Positions 42,331-50,276 of a stretch of DNA of 64,000 nt are shown piece by piece (the first letter of the stretch is position 1; every line of letters begins with the position of its first letter). The notes under the pieces were generated by a model, which saw only the letters and a program-made list of their open reading frames with translations, did no database searches and was not told the DNA's origin. The stretch comes from Candidatus Villigracilaceae bacterium (GTDB lineage: Bacteria; Chloroflexota; Anaerolineae; Anaerolineales; Villigracilaceae), in NCBI GenBank assembly GCA_026645935.1, contig JAPKMP010000015.1:1-64000 (forward strand), read 5' to 3'. Both the position numbers and the translations under genes were made by a program.

Positions 42331-43837
42331 TCACTTCACCCAAATAAAGAAGTTGGTCGTAATTCCCCGGATTATCGTACAGGTCCCGCAAGAGTTCGAG
42401 CCTGCCGCGCGGTTCGAATGCAAAGTATCGAATGTCGTAACGATCTGCCAGCGAGAGCAGCGTGTTCACATCGCCATATGGCTGGGAGAAAGCCGGGCGT
42501 TCCGTCATGATGAAATAGCCGGGCGAATTCAAGACCACGACGGAATCCCCGGGCTGCGCGCCGTGTTCGATCAGATATCTCTCGACAGCCGGATAGGATA
42601 ATTCGCCTTCATCCCAACCCTCCTGGATAACGCGTACCCAGACGACCCAGGCGGAGAGCATGACCACGATCTGGACCAAGGCGACTCGAAACACGACGTA
42701 GGCATGGTCGCTGAAGCGATTCTTTTTCCTCGCCCAGGCAACAGCATGTTCGAGTCCGAACGGAGCGAGAGTCCAAAACAAAGGCTGAAGCGCCGCACCC
42801 GCATGGAAGAAACTCCCACGCGCGCCCGCGAACGGAAAGATGAAAGACATAACAAAGAAAAGGATCATCCATGCGGTGAAAGCCAACTGCACGCGCCGGT
42901 CTTTGCGCATTTGCGCCATGCCGATCACGATGAACGGAAACAAGATAAGATGTCCCTGCGCCGCGATCACCGATTGGATATTCGTGGTGAACGACCACCA
43001 GCGGATTTCAAGAATCGACTTCCAGCCGCTCGCCAGCCAGGAATCGATCGTTAATTTCGAGGCGGGGTAGATAAAGGTTTCTTCATAGGTGGTCAGCCAT
43101 AAGGCGCGGCTCCCGGCGGGGGACATGATCGAACCGAAGACGGTTAGATTCCTGATGTACCAGGGACCCATGACAAGAATGAAACCCGAAAATGCAATGA
43201 CGCAGAATTGAATGAAGGAAACGAAGCCGAGTTTTTCATCCCGTACCCGCCAGAGGATGAATAAAAAGGTCAATGCCAGCCAGAGTAGCCCGTCACTGCG
43301 CGCAAGCGACATGAACCCGGCTAACAGTCCCATCCAAAACCACGGGTGCGGCCGGTCCGCGATGAGGAACATCAAACCACCGGCGATCATGAAGATTCCA
43401 TAGTTATCGGGCACGGGCAGGAATGGCAGATGGAAGACGGGGAAGACCGCCAGCAGACCGGAGGTCCAGGCGAAGGCTGTGTTCTGAAAGAAGCGATACG
43501 ATAACGCGGCCGTGAGAGGCGGAACCATCGAAGCAAGCAAAATAAAAAATATCCGCCCCGATTCGTAATTGGCATGTCCGGTCAACCACATCCCAAGCGC
43601 GGAAACGATGGATGCCAACGGAAACCAATATCCATGCGAAGGATGCGGAATGCCCTCAGGGTCGTCGAGATAATTCCAAAGGTACGGCTCGTTGAAGCCC
43701 TGCCCCTTTGCCAATTGCAAACCGCCCGAATAGTAATAATCCGCATCGAGATAGCCGGGCACGGCTTGAAGACGGCTGACGGCGAATTGGAGAATCAACG
43801 CAAGGATAAAAAGGATGATATAGGCTCGGCGGGTCAT
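42302..43837 (-). CDS. Polytopic GT-C type glycosyltransferase-like membrane protein (2)
   Basis: 511 aa with about eleven membrane segments. The first extracytoplasmic loop carries D31 and D33 in GYLDADYYYSGGLQLAKGQGF, like the catalytic DxD of GT39/GT-C proteins; the extra motif HPSHGYWFPLASI follows. A C-terminal soluble domain (about 440-511) ends in beta-like stretches (DSVVVLNSPGYFIMT). Probably cell-surface glycan or protein glycosylation. No Shine-Dalgarno site is evident. Its stop lies inside the start of gene 1 (29-nt overlap), arguing for coupled translation. Confidence 0.75.
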   Translation of the reverse strand: MTRRAYIILFILALILQFAVSRLQAVPGYLDADYYYSGGLQLAKGQGFNEPYLWNYLDDPEGIPHPSHGYWFPLASIVSALGMWLTGHANYESGRIFFILLASMVPPLTAALSYRFFQNTAFAWTSGLLAVFPVFHLPFLPVPDNYGIFMIAGGLMFLIADRPHPWFWMGLLAGFMSLARSDGLLWLALTFLFILWRVRDEKLGFVSFIQFCVIAFSGFILVMGPWYIRNLTVFGSIMSPAGSRALWLTTYEETFIYPASKLTIDSWLASGWKSILEIRWWSFTTNIQSVIAAQGHLILFPFIVIGMAQMRKDRRVQLAFTAWMILFFVMSFIFPFAGARGSFFHAGAALQPLFWTLAPFGLEHAVAWARKKNRFSDHAYVVFRVALVQIVVMLSAWVVWVRVIQEGWDEGELSYPAVERYLIEHGAQPGDSVVVLNSPGYFIMTERPAFSQPYGDVNTLLSLADRYDIRYFAFEPRGRLELLRDLYDNPGNYDQLLYLGEVNEIRVFQFP

Positions 43838-43871
43838 GGTGGGGTTGGGGAGTATTGATTCGTGAATAGGA

Positions 43872-45131
43872 TTACGATTTACGATTCACCGCATCTGCCC
43901 AGACGCGCGGCGGACGAATCGCCCACCAGCGAATCCAGTATAAACCAAGCAAGGTGAAAACAGGCAGGAAAAGAAACAGCAGTTGCTGCGCCAGCACGCC
44001 ATAACGCGGCAGGGCAAAAAGGTAAAGAGCCCACGGCGTGGCAAAGATTAAAACGATGAAAAGAAAGTTCAAGAAAGACCCGACGCCTTTCCATCGGTCA
44101 TGGATGACGGCAAAGACCAGCGCGAGCGGAACGACCAGCACGGCGAGATTATCCATCCCGGTGCGAAAACCGAGCAAAGGAGTCGCCGCGAGAGTCAGGC
44201 AGGTGACCCAGTACAGGCGGCGCGAATCGCCGGTGAGTGTCTTGTTCCACTCGTAGCCGAGAAGAACGATGAGAAGGACGGCGGACACCCAGGCGGGAAG
44301 ATTTCCATATTCCGGCAGCGCATGACGAAGGACAGTGAAGATCGAAAAGCCATAATCCGCGCGGAAATTGTTCATCCCGGCGCGCAAGGCGGGAAGGATC
44401 CAGCCGGGATACAGGAGAAAGGAGATGGCGAGTAAAACAATGGATATCATCCCGAAGCCCGCAAGCACCCGCGCCCGTCCTTCTTTGTAAGAGCGCCACG
44501 CTATCAACACCAGGAACGGCAAGCCCGCCTCCCAATAATAGATCGAGAGGGCGATCAGCGCCCCCGCAAGTTCGTCCTGTTCGTTCCGCATGGCGAGGAT
44601 GATTCCGGCGTAGACCAGGGTGAGCAAGATGACCGGACTTGCTTCGAGAATCGCCTGAAAGGCGAAAAAGTTAACGAAACAAAAGAGAAGGAACAAGACC
44701 GAAAACCAGCGCGGCGCCTCCCAATCCGCGAGACGCATGCTGAGGATGGCAAGTGCCAACAAAGCCCATTCGAGGATCAAGGCAAATATCGCCCGGGCAG
44801 TCATCGGGTCCGAAAGAAGCGCAAAAGGGAAATAAAGGAGAAGAAGATGAAACGGCGTATCCAAAATAAAGGGCTCATCGCCCGCCCCTGCGGAATCCCC
44901 ATAGACCAGACCCTGTACGATGTTCGGAACGTACAACGTGTACGGATCGATGCGCTCGAAGAGAAACGCGCGCGCGCCGGCCCAGTGACGCAAAAAATCG
45001 CCGCCGCCTTTTGGCAGCGAGAGGTTTGCATAAAAAAGCCCGGCAGAAACGGCGATAATAAAAATGGAGACAACGGCAATGAAAAGATAATCGCGCGTCG
45101 TCAGCGATCTGGATGGGGGCTGAAAATTCAT
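43872..45131 (-). CDS. DUF2029/GT87-like polytopic membrane protein
   Basis: 419 aa with about ten membrane segments. The first outer loop reads LPKGGGDFLRHWAGARAFLFERIDPYTLYVP, the pattern of GT87/DUF2029 glycosyltransferases with a catalytic Asp. Members transfer mannose or arabinose from polyprenyl phosphates in actinobacteria; the acceptor here is unknown. Its ribosome binding region comes from a REP element that also codes for the end of the upstream gene. Third of three adjacent GT-C proteins. Confidence 0.75.
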   Translation of the reverse strand: MNFQPPSRSLTTRDYLFIAVVSIFIIAVSAGLFYANLSLPKGGGDFLRHWAGARAFLFERIDPYTLYVPNIVQGLVYGDSAGAGDEPFILDTPFHLLLLYFPFALLSDPMTARAIFALILEWALLALAILSMRLADWEAPRWFSVLFLLFCFVNFFAFQAILEASPVILLTLVYAGIILAMRNEQDELAGALIALSIYYWEAGLPFLVLIAWRSYKEGRARVLAGFGMISIVLLAISFLLYPGWILPALRAGMNNFRADYGFSIFTVLRHALPEYGNLPAWVSAVLLIVLLGYEWNKTLTGDSRRLYWVTCLTLAATPLLGFRTGMDNLAVLVVPLALVFAVIHDRWKGVGSFLNFLFIVLIFATPWALYLFALPRYGVLAQQLLFLFLPVFTLLGLYWIRWWAIRPPRVWADAVNRKS

Positions 45132-45132
45132 C

Positions 45133-45165
45133 CCTCACCCTAAGCCTCTCCCACTGGGAGAGGGA
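45133..45165. repeat. Palindromic repeat that encodes a protein tail and an RBS
   Basis: CCTCTCCC (45145-45152) and GGGAGAGG (45156-45163) form a perfect 8-bp palindrome with a 3-nt loop; the flank TAGGGTGAGGG (minus strand) completes a repeat known from many bacterial genomes, whose translation is PSPSGRG. Here it provides the last codons and stop of the acetyltransferase gene and the purine-rich stretch before the next ATG (45131). Confidence 0.75.
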
Positions 45166-45728
45166 ATTTTAAATCGGTAGATCGGGCGGGTGGGACCCGG
45201 TCTTGCCGCTTCGACGAATCCCGCCTGCTTGAACGCAGAAGCCGTTCCTGTAAAAATAAAAACGGGAGGTGCATCCTCTTTCGTCTCGACGGGATATCCT
45301 TCGACGATCCTTGCCCCGCAATCTTTTGCATAATCCACAGCGGCTTTCAACAATTCGACGGCCACACCCATCTTGCGATGTTTTCTATCGACGAACAAAC
45401 AAGTGACCGACCAGACTTCCTGATCGTCGATCGGTTTGAGGACGCGCGAATAAGCAAGTTTTGGATATTGCCCACGCGGCTCGATCGCCACCCAGCCGAT
45501 GGGATAACCTTCCAGGTATGCCAGCAAACCGGGGACGATCTTCGCATCGACCACGGACTTTTGCATTTGCCTGTTTCCCTCGCCTTTGTTTTCGCTGAAG
45601 GCTTTACCGCGAAGTTTCCAATGCATGCACCAGCATCCGCCGCAGGCGCCGTTCTCGCCGAAGAGCAATTCGAAATCGCGCCATAGTTTTTGCGTGAGCG
45701 GATGGAAGGAGAGGTCTAGTGTAGTCAT
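45135..45728 (-). CDS. GNAT family N-acetyltransferase
   Basis: 197 aa. The acetyl-CoA site is in VWSVTCLFVDRKHRKMGVAVELLKAAVDYAKDCGA (about 103-138), where RKHRKMG corresponds to the Q/RxxGxG/A loop. An N-terminal Cys cluster GACGGCWCMHWKLRG (about 27-41) is typical of one uncharacterised GNAT subgroup. The final residues (PSPSGRGLG) come from a palindromic repeat, so the ancestral protein probably ended earlier. Substrate unknown. Confidence 0.85.
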   Translation of the reverse strand: MTTLDLSFHPLTQKLWRDFELLFGENGACGGCWCMHWKLRGKAFSENKGEGNRQMQKSVVDAKIVPGLLAYLEGYPIGWVAIEPRGQYPKLAYSRVLKPIDDQEVWSVTCLFVDRKHRKMGVAVELLKAAVDYAKDCGARIVEGYPVETKEDAPPVFIFTGTASAFKQAGFVEAARPGPTRPIYRFKIPSPSGRGLG

Positions 45729-45747
45729 TGGGTTGGGGGGTTGATGA

Positions 45748-46653
45748 TCAGGGGAGGAGGATTTGGAGGCGTTTTGGAAATATCTCGTATTTTAGCGATG
45801 TCAGCCATTCAGGGAATAGTTCGCCGTCGGTGTGGGCGGGAGAGGGTTTATCCATTTCGATGGCAAGTCGGGTGCAGTGGACTTCGTACATTCCTTCCAT
45901 TTCGATGAAGGAACCTTTATCGGGTTTCATGGTACGTGGCAGAGCCTGGAACAAGCCAAGACGTGTATCGCGGTGGCCATAACTAAAGGTGAGTTTGCCA
46001 TCGCGCGGATCGGCATGTGGCGACATGTAGAATACGCCGCCGGTGAGGCGTGTGTTGCCGACGGAGACCAGGGACAGAGGTCCATTGAACGAGCCGCCAT
46101 CCCATTCCATTTTGACATGCCATTCGGGTCTATCCATGATGCCCTGCACAGCGGCAACCAGATATCTTCCGATGCCCTTGATCGAGTGAATTTTTTCCTG
46201 CTTGGTGGTGACGTAGGGTTCGAGACCCGCGGCGGAGTTATTGACGAAAAATCGGTCGTTGCATTTGCAGACGTCGATGAGATCAGTTTTACCTGCGGCG
46301 ATGACTTTGGCGGCTTCGGTTAAATCTTTGGGCAGACCAAGGTTGACAACCAAATCGTTGGCGGAACCAAGCGGCATGATCCCAAGCGGACCAAGCGGTT
46401 TATCCAATGAACCTGCGGCACGCGCCATGCCGTTAACGACTTCACCAATGGTGCCATCGCCGCCTGCGGCGATGATGGGAGAAAAACCATCGCGGGCGGC
46501 TCCTTCGGCAAGAGCGATGACGGCGCCTTTCTTTTCGGAGACAACAACTTCAAAGTCCACACCGGCAGCTTTGAGGGCGGCTTCGGCTTGCGGCCAGCGG
46601 GCTTGTGAATTCCAACGGTTCGAATACGGGTTGAGAATAACTTTTGCGGTCAT
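45748..46653 (-). CDS. Diacylglycerol/lipid kinase family protein (YegS/BmrU-like)
   Basis: 301 aa from ATG 46653, which has GGAGGG 4-5 nt upstream and overlaps the stop of the upstream transporter gene by 4 nt (ATGA). The open frame extends 30 codons further, inside the transporter gene, and is rejected. Family landmarks: AKVILNPYSNRW at the start, the nucleotide motif IIAAGGDGTIGEVVNGMARA, GIMPLGSANDLVVNLG, and the C-terminal beta sandwich with AHTDGE. It probably phosphorylates a membrane lipid such as diacylglycerol. Confidence 0.9.
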   Translation of the reverse strand: MTAKVILNPYSNRWNSQARWPQAEAALKAAGVDFEVVVSEKKGAVIALAEGAARDGFSPIIAAGGDGTIGEVVNGMARAAGSLDKPLGPLGIMPLGSANDLVVNLGLPKDLTEAAKVIAAGKTDLIDVCKCNDRFFVNNSAAGLEPYVTTKQEKIHSIKGIGRYLVAAVQGIMDRPEWHVKMEWDGGSFNGPLSLVSVGNTRLTGGVFYMSPHADPRDGKLTFSYGHRDTRLGLFQALPRTMKPDKGSFIEMEGMYEVHCTRLAIEMDKPSPAHTDGELFPEWLTSLKYEIFPKRLQILLP

Positions 46654-47573
46654 CGACCCTCCACCAAATGATCTGTGTCTATTGTACCTGATGTCCATTC
46701 CTTGAATTGAGAGAGGATGACTGCGGCAAAGATCATGACACAACCAAGAATTTGTATGCCGGTCAGGCGTTCATTCAGGAAGAGCCAGCCCGAAAGAACG
46801 GCAAAAACGGATTCAAGCCCGAGGATCAATGCCGCATCGGCAGGAGGGGTATGCTTCTGCGCCCAGATCTGAAGCGTGTAACACAACCCGAGCGAAAGGA
46901 AGGCGGTGTAGGCGATGGCAAAAAGAAGGTTCGAGTCGAAGACGGGCATCGGCTCGACGGCGAGACCAACGACCAGATTCAGCAATCCGCAGACCCCCAA
47001 CTGCCCCACCGAGAAGGATATGGATTCAAATTTCGAAGCGTATTTACCGAGGAGGATGACGTGGAACGCCCAGAATAGGGCGCCGATGAGTTCGAGCAGA
47101 TCGCCGAATTGAATTGCATCGAATTTGCCGCCAGTGGAGAGAAGAAATGCCCCTGCCATCGCAAGGATCACCGCGATGATGAAAAGCCAGTGCGGTCGCT
47201 CGCCCCAGAAAAAGAAAAGGATGATGGGAATCAGCACGACATACAGGCTGGTGATAAAACCGGCGTTGCCTGCGGTGGTGTATTGCATCCCTGCCTGCTG
47301 GAGCGCGCTCGCGACGAAAAGGAAGAACCCGGCGATGAATATCCATTTGAATTGAGCACGGGTAATGTAGGTCGGGCTTTTAACCTGACGTGTCGGGTTG
47401 GAAACCCGACCGAGGCGAAAAGCAAAAAGGAAGACGACCAATCCCGCAAGCAAATAGCGCAAGCCGTTGAAGATGTACACGCCTCCCACCTGTCCCGCCA
47501 TGCGTTGAGCAACGAAGGCAGAGCCCCAGATGATGGAGATGAGGAAGAGAGTCAGGTCAGCTTTAAGGCGCAT
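46650..47573 (-). CDS. DMT/EamA family transporter
   Basis: 307 aa with ten hydrophobic segments arranged as two EamA repeats (first ending near 140, second ending near 290). Typical pieces: LISIIWGSAFVAQRMAG, NAGFITSLYVVLIPIILFFFWGERP, and in the second half ALILGLESVFAVLSGWLFLNERLTGIQILGCVMIFAAVIL. Members export amino acids or metabolites. Coupled by a 4-nt overlap to the lipid kinase gene. Substrate unknown. Confidence 0.88.
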   Translation of the reverse strand: MRLKADLTLFLISIIWGSAFVAQRMAGQVGGVYIFNGLRYLLAGLVVFLFAFRLGRVSNPTRQVKSPTYITRAQFKWIFIAGFFLFVASALQQAGMQYTTAGNAGFITSLYVVLIPIILFFFWGERPHWLFIIAVILAMAGAFLLSTGGKFDAIQFGDLLELIGALFWAFHVILLGKYASKFESISFSVGQLGVCGLLNLVVGLAVEPMPVFDSNLLFAIAYTAFLSLGLCYTLQIWAQKHTPPADAALILGLESVFAVLSGWLFLNERLTGIQILGCVMIFAAVILSQFKEWTSGTIDTDHLVEGR

Positions 47574-47862
47574 GGGGTTGGTTGAAGGGTGAAGGTTGAA
47601 GAGTGAAGGGTCTGAATAGCAGGGTAGATTGTACTGTATTCGCTATTTCTCCATTCGAATCAATTGTTTGGCGGCAGAGCATGACTGTATTAGGCAGACA
47701 AGCGTCTGCTCCGAAGGGGTATACCCCACTCGTGAGGTTTAACCTGAGTGCGTCGAAGGGCTCGGAGACGAGATGCAAGACGTTGTGTCATTTATGGTTT
47801 GGATGTTTGTCTTTGCGCTGGGATTCCTCAAACGAAGTAAAATGACGTAGCACAGGCGAAAT
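47574..47862. other. 289-nt intergenic region with REP-like words, no gene seen
   Basis: Between divergent genes. It holds CTGAGTGCGTCGAAGGG (47745-47761), a variant of the word CTGAGCGAAGCCGAAGGG found inverted inside the GT4 gene at 50920-50937. A self-complementary stretch GGGGTATACCCC is at 47717-47728. Neither strand shows a convincing promoter or coding region. Confidence 0.5.
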
Positions 47863-48420
47863 ATGTCAGAAACTCCCATAAATCACAGTACTTCCGAAGA
47901 TCGTGTCCCCCTTCCGGCATGGAGAGCGCTAATCAATCTGGTCATTGCCGTGATGTTCGCTACCCTGGCGCCCTTTCTTGTCTGCCTATCCGCCGTCCCT
48001 CTTTGGTTGGCGCTCGGCGCACTTTCCTATAATGCGCCTCCGGGGATCCTAAAAGAGCTGGCTGAGGGAGCGGGAATCACATCGTCAGCGGTTTTGTTTT
48101 TGGGCGGCGCGGCTACCCTCTGCACGGGTGTGCAGTTCGTCATCTTCGGCATTCCCACAGCCATCGTGGGATGGCGTCTCGGAAAGATTACTCCGCTCTC
48201 AAGTATTCTTGCGGGGTTTCTCATTGGCTGTCTTCCCTTTCTGTTGATCCTGCCATTCGATCAGTCCTTTGGACCCAATTATCCTTCCACCCTTCAGGAG
48301 ATCCTCAGGGTTTTGGGAGAAACCATTGCCATAGGCGCTTTAGGCGCGTTCGAGGGGTTTCTTTTCTGGCTTGTCTGGCGATTATTGTCCGGTCGCAGCC
48401 TGCCAAAAAAATCCAAATGA
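47863..48420 (+). CDS. Hypothetical membrane protein
   Basis: 185 aa with four to five hydrophobic segments (about 24-52, 80-110, 112-132, 150-172). The region GVQFVIFGIPTAIVGWRLGKIT is amphipathic. I do not recognise a family. It is followed after 30 nt by a DUF1905 gene on the same strand. It reads as a real gene because of its length, its well-placed membrane segments and basic C-terminal tail SGRSLPKKSK. Confidence 0.6.
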   Translation: MSETPINHSTSEDRVPLPAWRALINLVIAVMFATLAPFLVCLSAVPLWLALGALSYNAPPGILKELAEGAGITSSAVLFLGGAATLCTGVQFVIFGIPTAIVGWRLGKITPLSSILAGFLIGCLPFLLILPFDQSFGPNYPSTLQEILRVLGETIAIGALGAFEGFLFWLVWRLLSGRSLPKKSK

Positions 48421-48450
48421 AGACCGATAGCCATTTGATATACTTCGTCA

Positions 48451-48738
48451 ATGGTCATCGAGTTCAAAGGCAAGATCTTCCACTGGCGCGGACCGGCTCC
48501 CTATCTCTTCGTCGCCGTGCCGGATAAACAAAGCGCCGAGATCAAGTCCGTTTCAAAACTGGTTACGTACGGTTGGGGCGTGATCCCGGTCGCGATGAAG
48601 GTGGGGAAAACCGAGTGGACGACGTCCCTTTTCCCAAAAGACGGGCGATACCTCGTTCCCATCCGCATGAGCGCGCAAAAAGCGGAGAATCTCAAAGAGG
48701 GTGACGAGATCAAAATAAAGCTTGAATTACGCTTATAA
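48451..48738 (+). CDS. DUF1905 domain protein
   Basis: 95 aa, matching the small all-beta DUF1905 fold: start MVIEFKGKIFHWRGPAPYLF, then the conserved GWGVIPVAMKVGKTEWTTSLFPKDG and YLVPIRMSAQKAENLKEGDEI. Members are uncharacterised. No Shine-Dalgarno site is evident. The end overlaps spurious upstream codons of the radical SAM frame, not its proposed start at 48812. Confidence 0.85.
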   Translation: MVIEFKGKIFHWRGPAPYLFVAVPDKQSAEIKSVSKLVTYGWGVIPVAMKVGKTEWTTSLFPKDGRYLVPIRMSAQKAENLKEGDEIKIKLELRL

Positions 48739-48811
48739 AAACGAAGCAACAGCCGCAATAGACTGCTCATTTATCATCATCGCGGGTGATACAATACCCG
48801 AACTTATCATT

Positions 48812-49876
48812 ATGTACAGCCCCGAGTCTATTGAGAACGAAAAAGAAGAATTCAAAAGCGCAGTTCTCAACGCGCGCCCGTTCAAACCGTTATACGTCAA
48901 GTTCAAAGTCTTTTACGGCTGCAACCTCAAATGCGAGATGTGCAATCACTGGCGTGATACCCGCGAGCCGCCGGTCAGCGCGGAGAGGCTAAAGGAAGTC
49001 ATCAGCGAACTGGCGGAGTTGGGCGCGAAGAAGTTGCACATCTCCGGCGGCGAGCCAATGCTCAGACCGCACATTCCGGACTTTGTGGAACTGGCTTCAT
49101 CTTTGGGAATCAAAGTCACCATGACGACCAACGGCACACTGGTGACGAAGGAAAATGCAAAACGCCTGGTCGAAGGCGGGTTGCGCGGGGTGAATATTTC
49201 CATCGATTCCCCCATCCGCAAAATGCACGAGAAGATCCGCGGCGTGGAAGGTTCTTACAAAGCCACGCTCAAAGCCGTGGAACTCTTCCGCCGATACAAA
49301 CACAAAGGCAAGTTGACCATCCGCATCAACACCGTGGTCAGCCGGACGAATTACGATACCCTCGCCACGCTCCCCGACCTTGCCTACGAACTCGGCGCGG
49401 ACGGGATCAATTTAATTCCAGTTGACGATCACTGCGGCGAAATATTATCGATGCGTAAAAAGGACATTGCGTTTTTCAATGAAGAGATCGCGCCGAAGAT
49501 CGCCTCTCGTGCGCTCGAACTGGGGTTGATCGTTTCGGACGAGGATGCGTTTCCATTTGGCAGGGACGAGTCCGAGGTCCGCCTGGGACGCGCGGGACGA
49601 TACGCCTTCGGTTATTACAACGAGCATCCCTGCTATGCCCCGTGGACACATACTCTCATCGATTTCAACGGCAATGTTTACGTCTGTTGCATGACTCGCG
49701 AAAAGATCCCACCATTGGGAAATATCATCAACCAATCCTTCAATGAAATCTGGGATAATTCAGCCTATCGCCAGGTCCGATTGAAGATGCATCCGCCCGC
49801 GCTGAAGCCCTGCCAGCGGTGTGATGATTTTATCGATGAGAACAAAAAGATCTGGGAGTTGATCGGACCGTATTAA
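48812..49876 (+). CDS. Radical SAM protein with SPASM-like C-terminal domain
   Basis: 354 aa from ATG 48812. The 4Fe-4S/SAM motif CNLKCEMC (C37, C41, C44) is followed by the SAM-binding LHISGGEPMLRPHI and VNISIDSP. The C-terminal region has cysteines in HPCYAPWTHTLIDFNGNVYVCC, followed by the typical PPLGNIINQSFNEIWDNSAYRQVR and a final CQRCDD, as in SPASM/twitch proteins that hold an auxiliary cluster. These modify peptides or other substrates; no peptide precursor gene is visible nearby. TACAAT at 48789-48796 may be a -10 box close to the start. The frame is open 30 codons earlier but overlaps the DUF1905 gene. Confidence 0.88.
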   Translation: MYSPESIENEKEEFKSAVLNARPFKPLYVKFKVFYGCNLKCEMCNHWRDTREPPVSAERLKEVISELAELGAKKLHISGGEPMLRPHIPDFVELASSLGIKVTMTTNGTLVTKENAKRLVEGGLRGVNISIDSPIRKMHEKIRGVEGSYKATLKAVELFRRYKHKGKLTIRINTVVSRTNYDTLATLPDLAYELGADGINLIPVDDHCGEILSMRKKDIAFFNEEIAPKIASRALELGLIVSDEDAFPFGRDESEVRLGRAGRYAFGYYNEHPCYAPWTHTLIDFNGNVYVCCMTREKIPPLGNIINQSFNEIWDNSAYRQVRLKMHPPALKPCQRCDDFIDENKKIWELIGPY

Positions 49877-49882
49877 AAGCGC

Positions 49883-49974
49883 ATGTCATTGCGAGTGACG
49901 CGGGACGTTACGAACCAATCTTACGTTACAAGGAGATTGCTTCGTCGGGAAATTCACCCTCCTCGCAAAGACAT
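49883..49974. repeat. MITE-like element, copy 2 (GTCATTGCGAG family)
   Basis: A 92-bp unit with 13-bp terminal inverted repeats, ATGTCATTGCGAG (49883-49895) and CTCGCAAAGACAT (49962-49974), one mismatch. The inner word GGAGATTGCTTCGTCGG (49932-49948) matches copy 1 at 27488-27573. It has no coding capacity and lies between convergent genes. Confidence 0.75.
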
Positions 49975-49976
49975 GT

Positions 49977-50258
49977 TCAACTCAAATCCGAGAACATATC
50001 CCCGCTGTCGTCATCGTCCCATGTGCTGGAGCGACCGAATGTGGTCAGATCGGCGGCGGTGAATGTGGCGGCGGCAATCGGCAATGCGACCGGCATATCG
50101 AGTCCCTGCTGGCAGGCGAGGCACACGCGCCCCTCTTTCGTCGCATTCGTATGTTCGTCGCAATAACCGCGCCCGCATCTCACGCAGGTCCCCAACGCAG
50201 GATTCTCACAACGATGCGGCACGAGATAACCGATCACCATTTCACATTGATTCGCCAT
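49977..50258 (-). CDS. Small zinc-finger-like protein
   Basis: 93 aa. Cysteine/histidine pattern in the first 50 residues (HRCENPALGTCVRCGRGYCDEH, then CLACQQG) resembles a B-box or treble-clef zinc finger. The C-terminal half is hydrophobic-neutral then acidic (STWDDDDSGDMFSDLS). AGAGG precedes the ATG. It is divergent from the GT4 gene with only 18 nt between starts, so their promoters must lie in each other's coding regions or one start is wrong. Function unknown. Confidence 0.65.
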   Translation of the reverse strand: MANQCEMVIGYLVPHRCENPALGTCVRCGRGYCDEHTNATKEGRVCLACQQGLDMPVALPIAAATFTAADLTTFGRSSTWDDDDSGDMFSDLS

Positions 50259-50276
50259 AACGCCTCTGAGTAAGAT

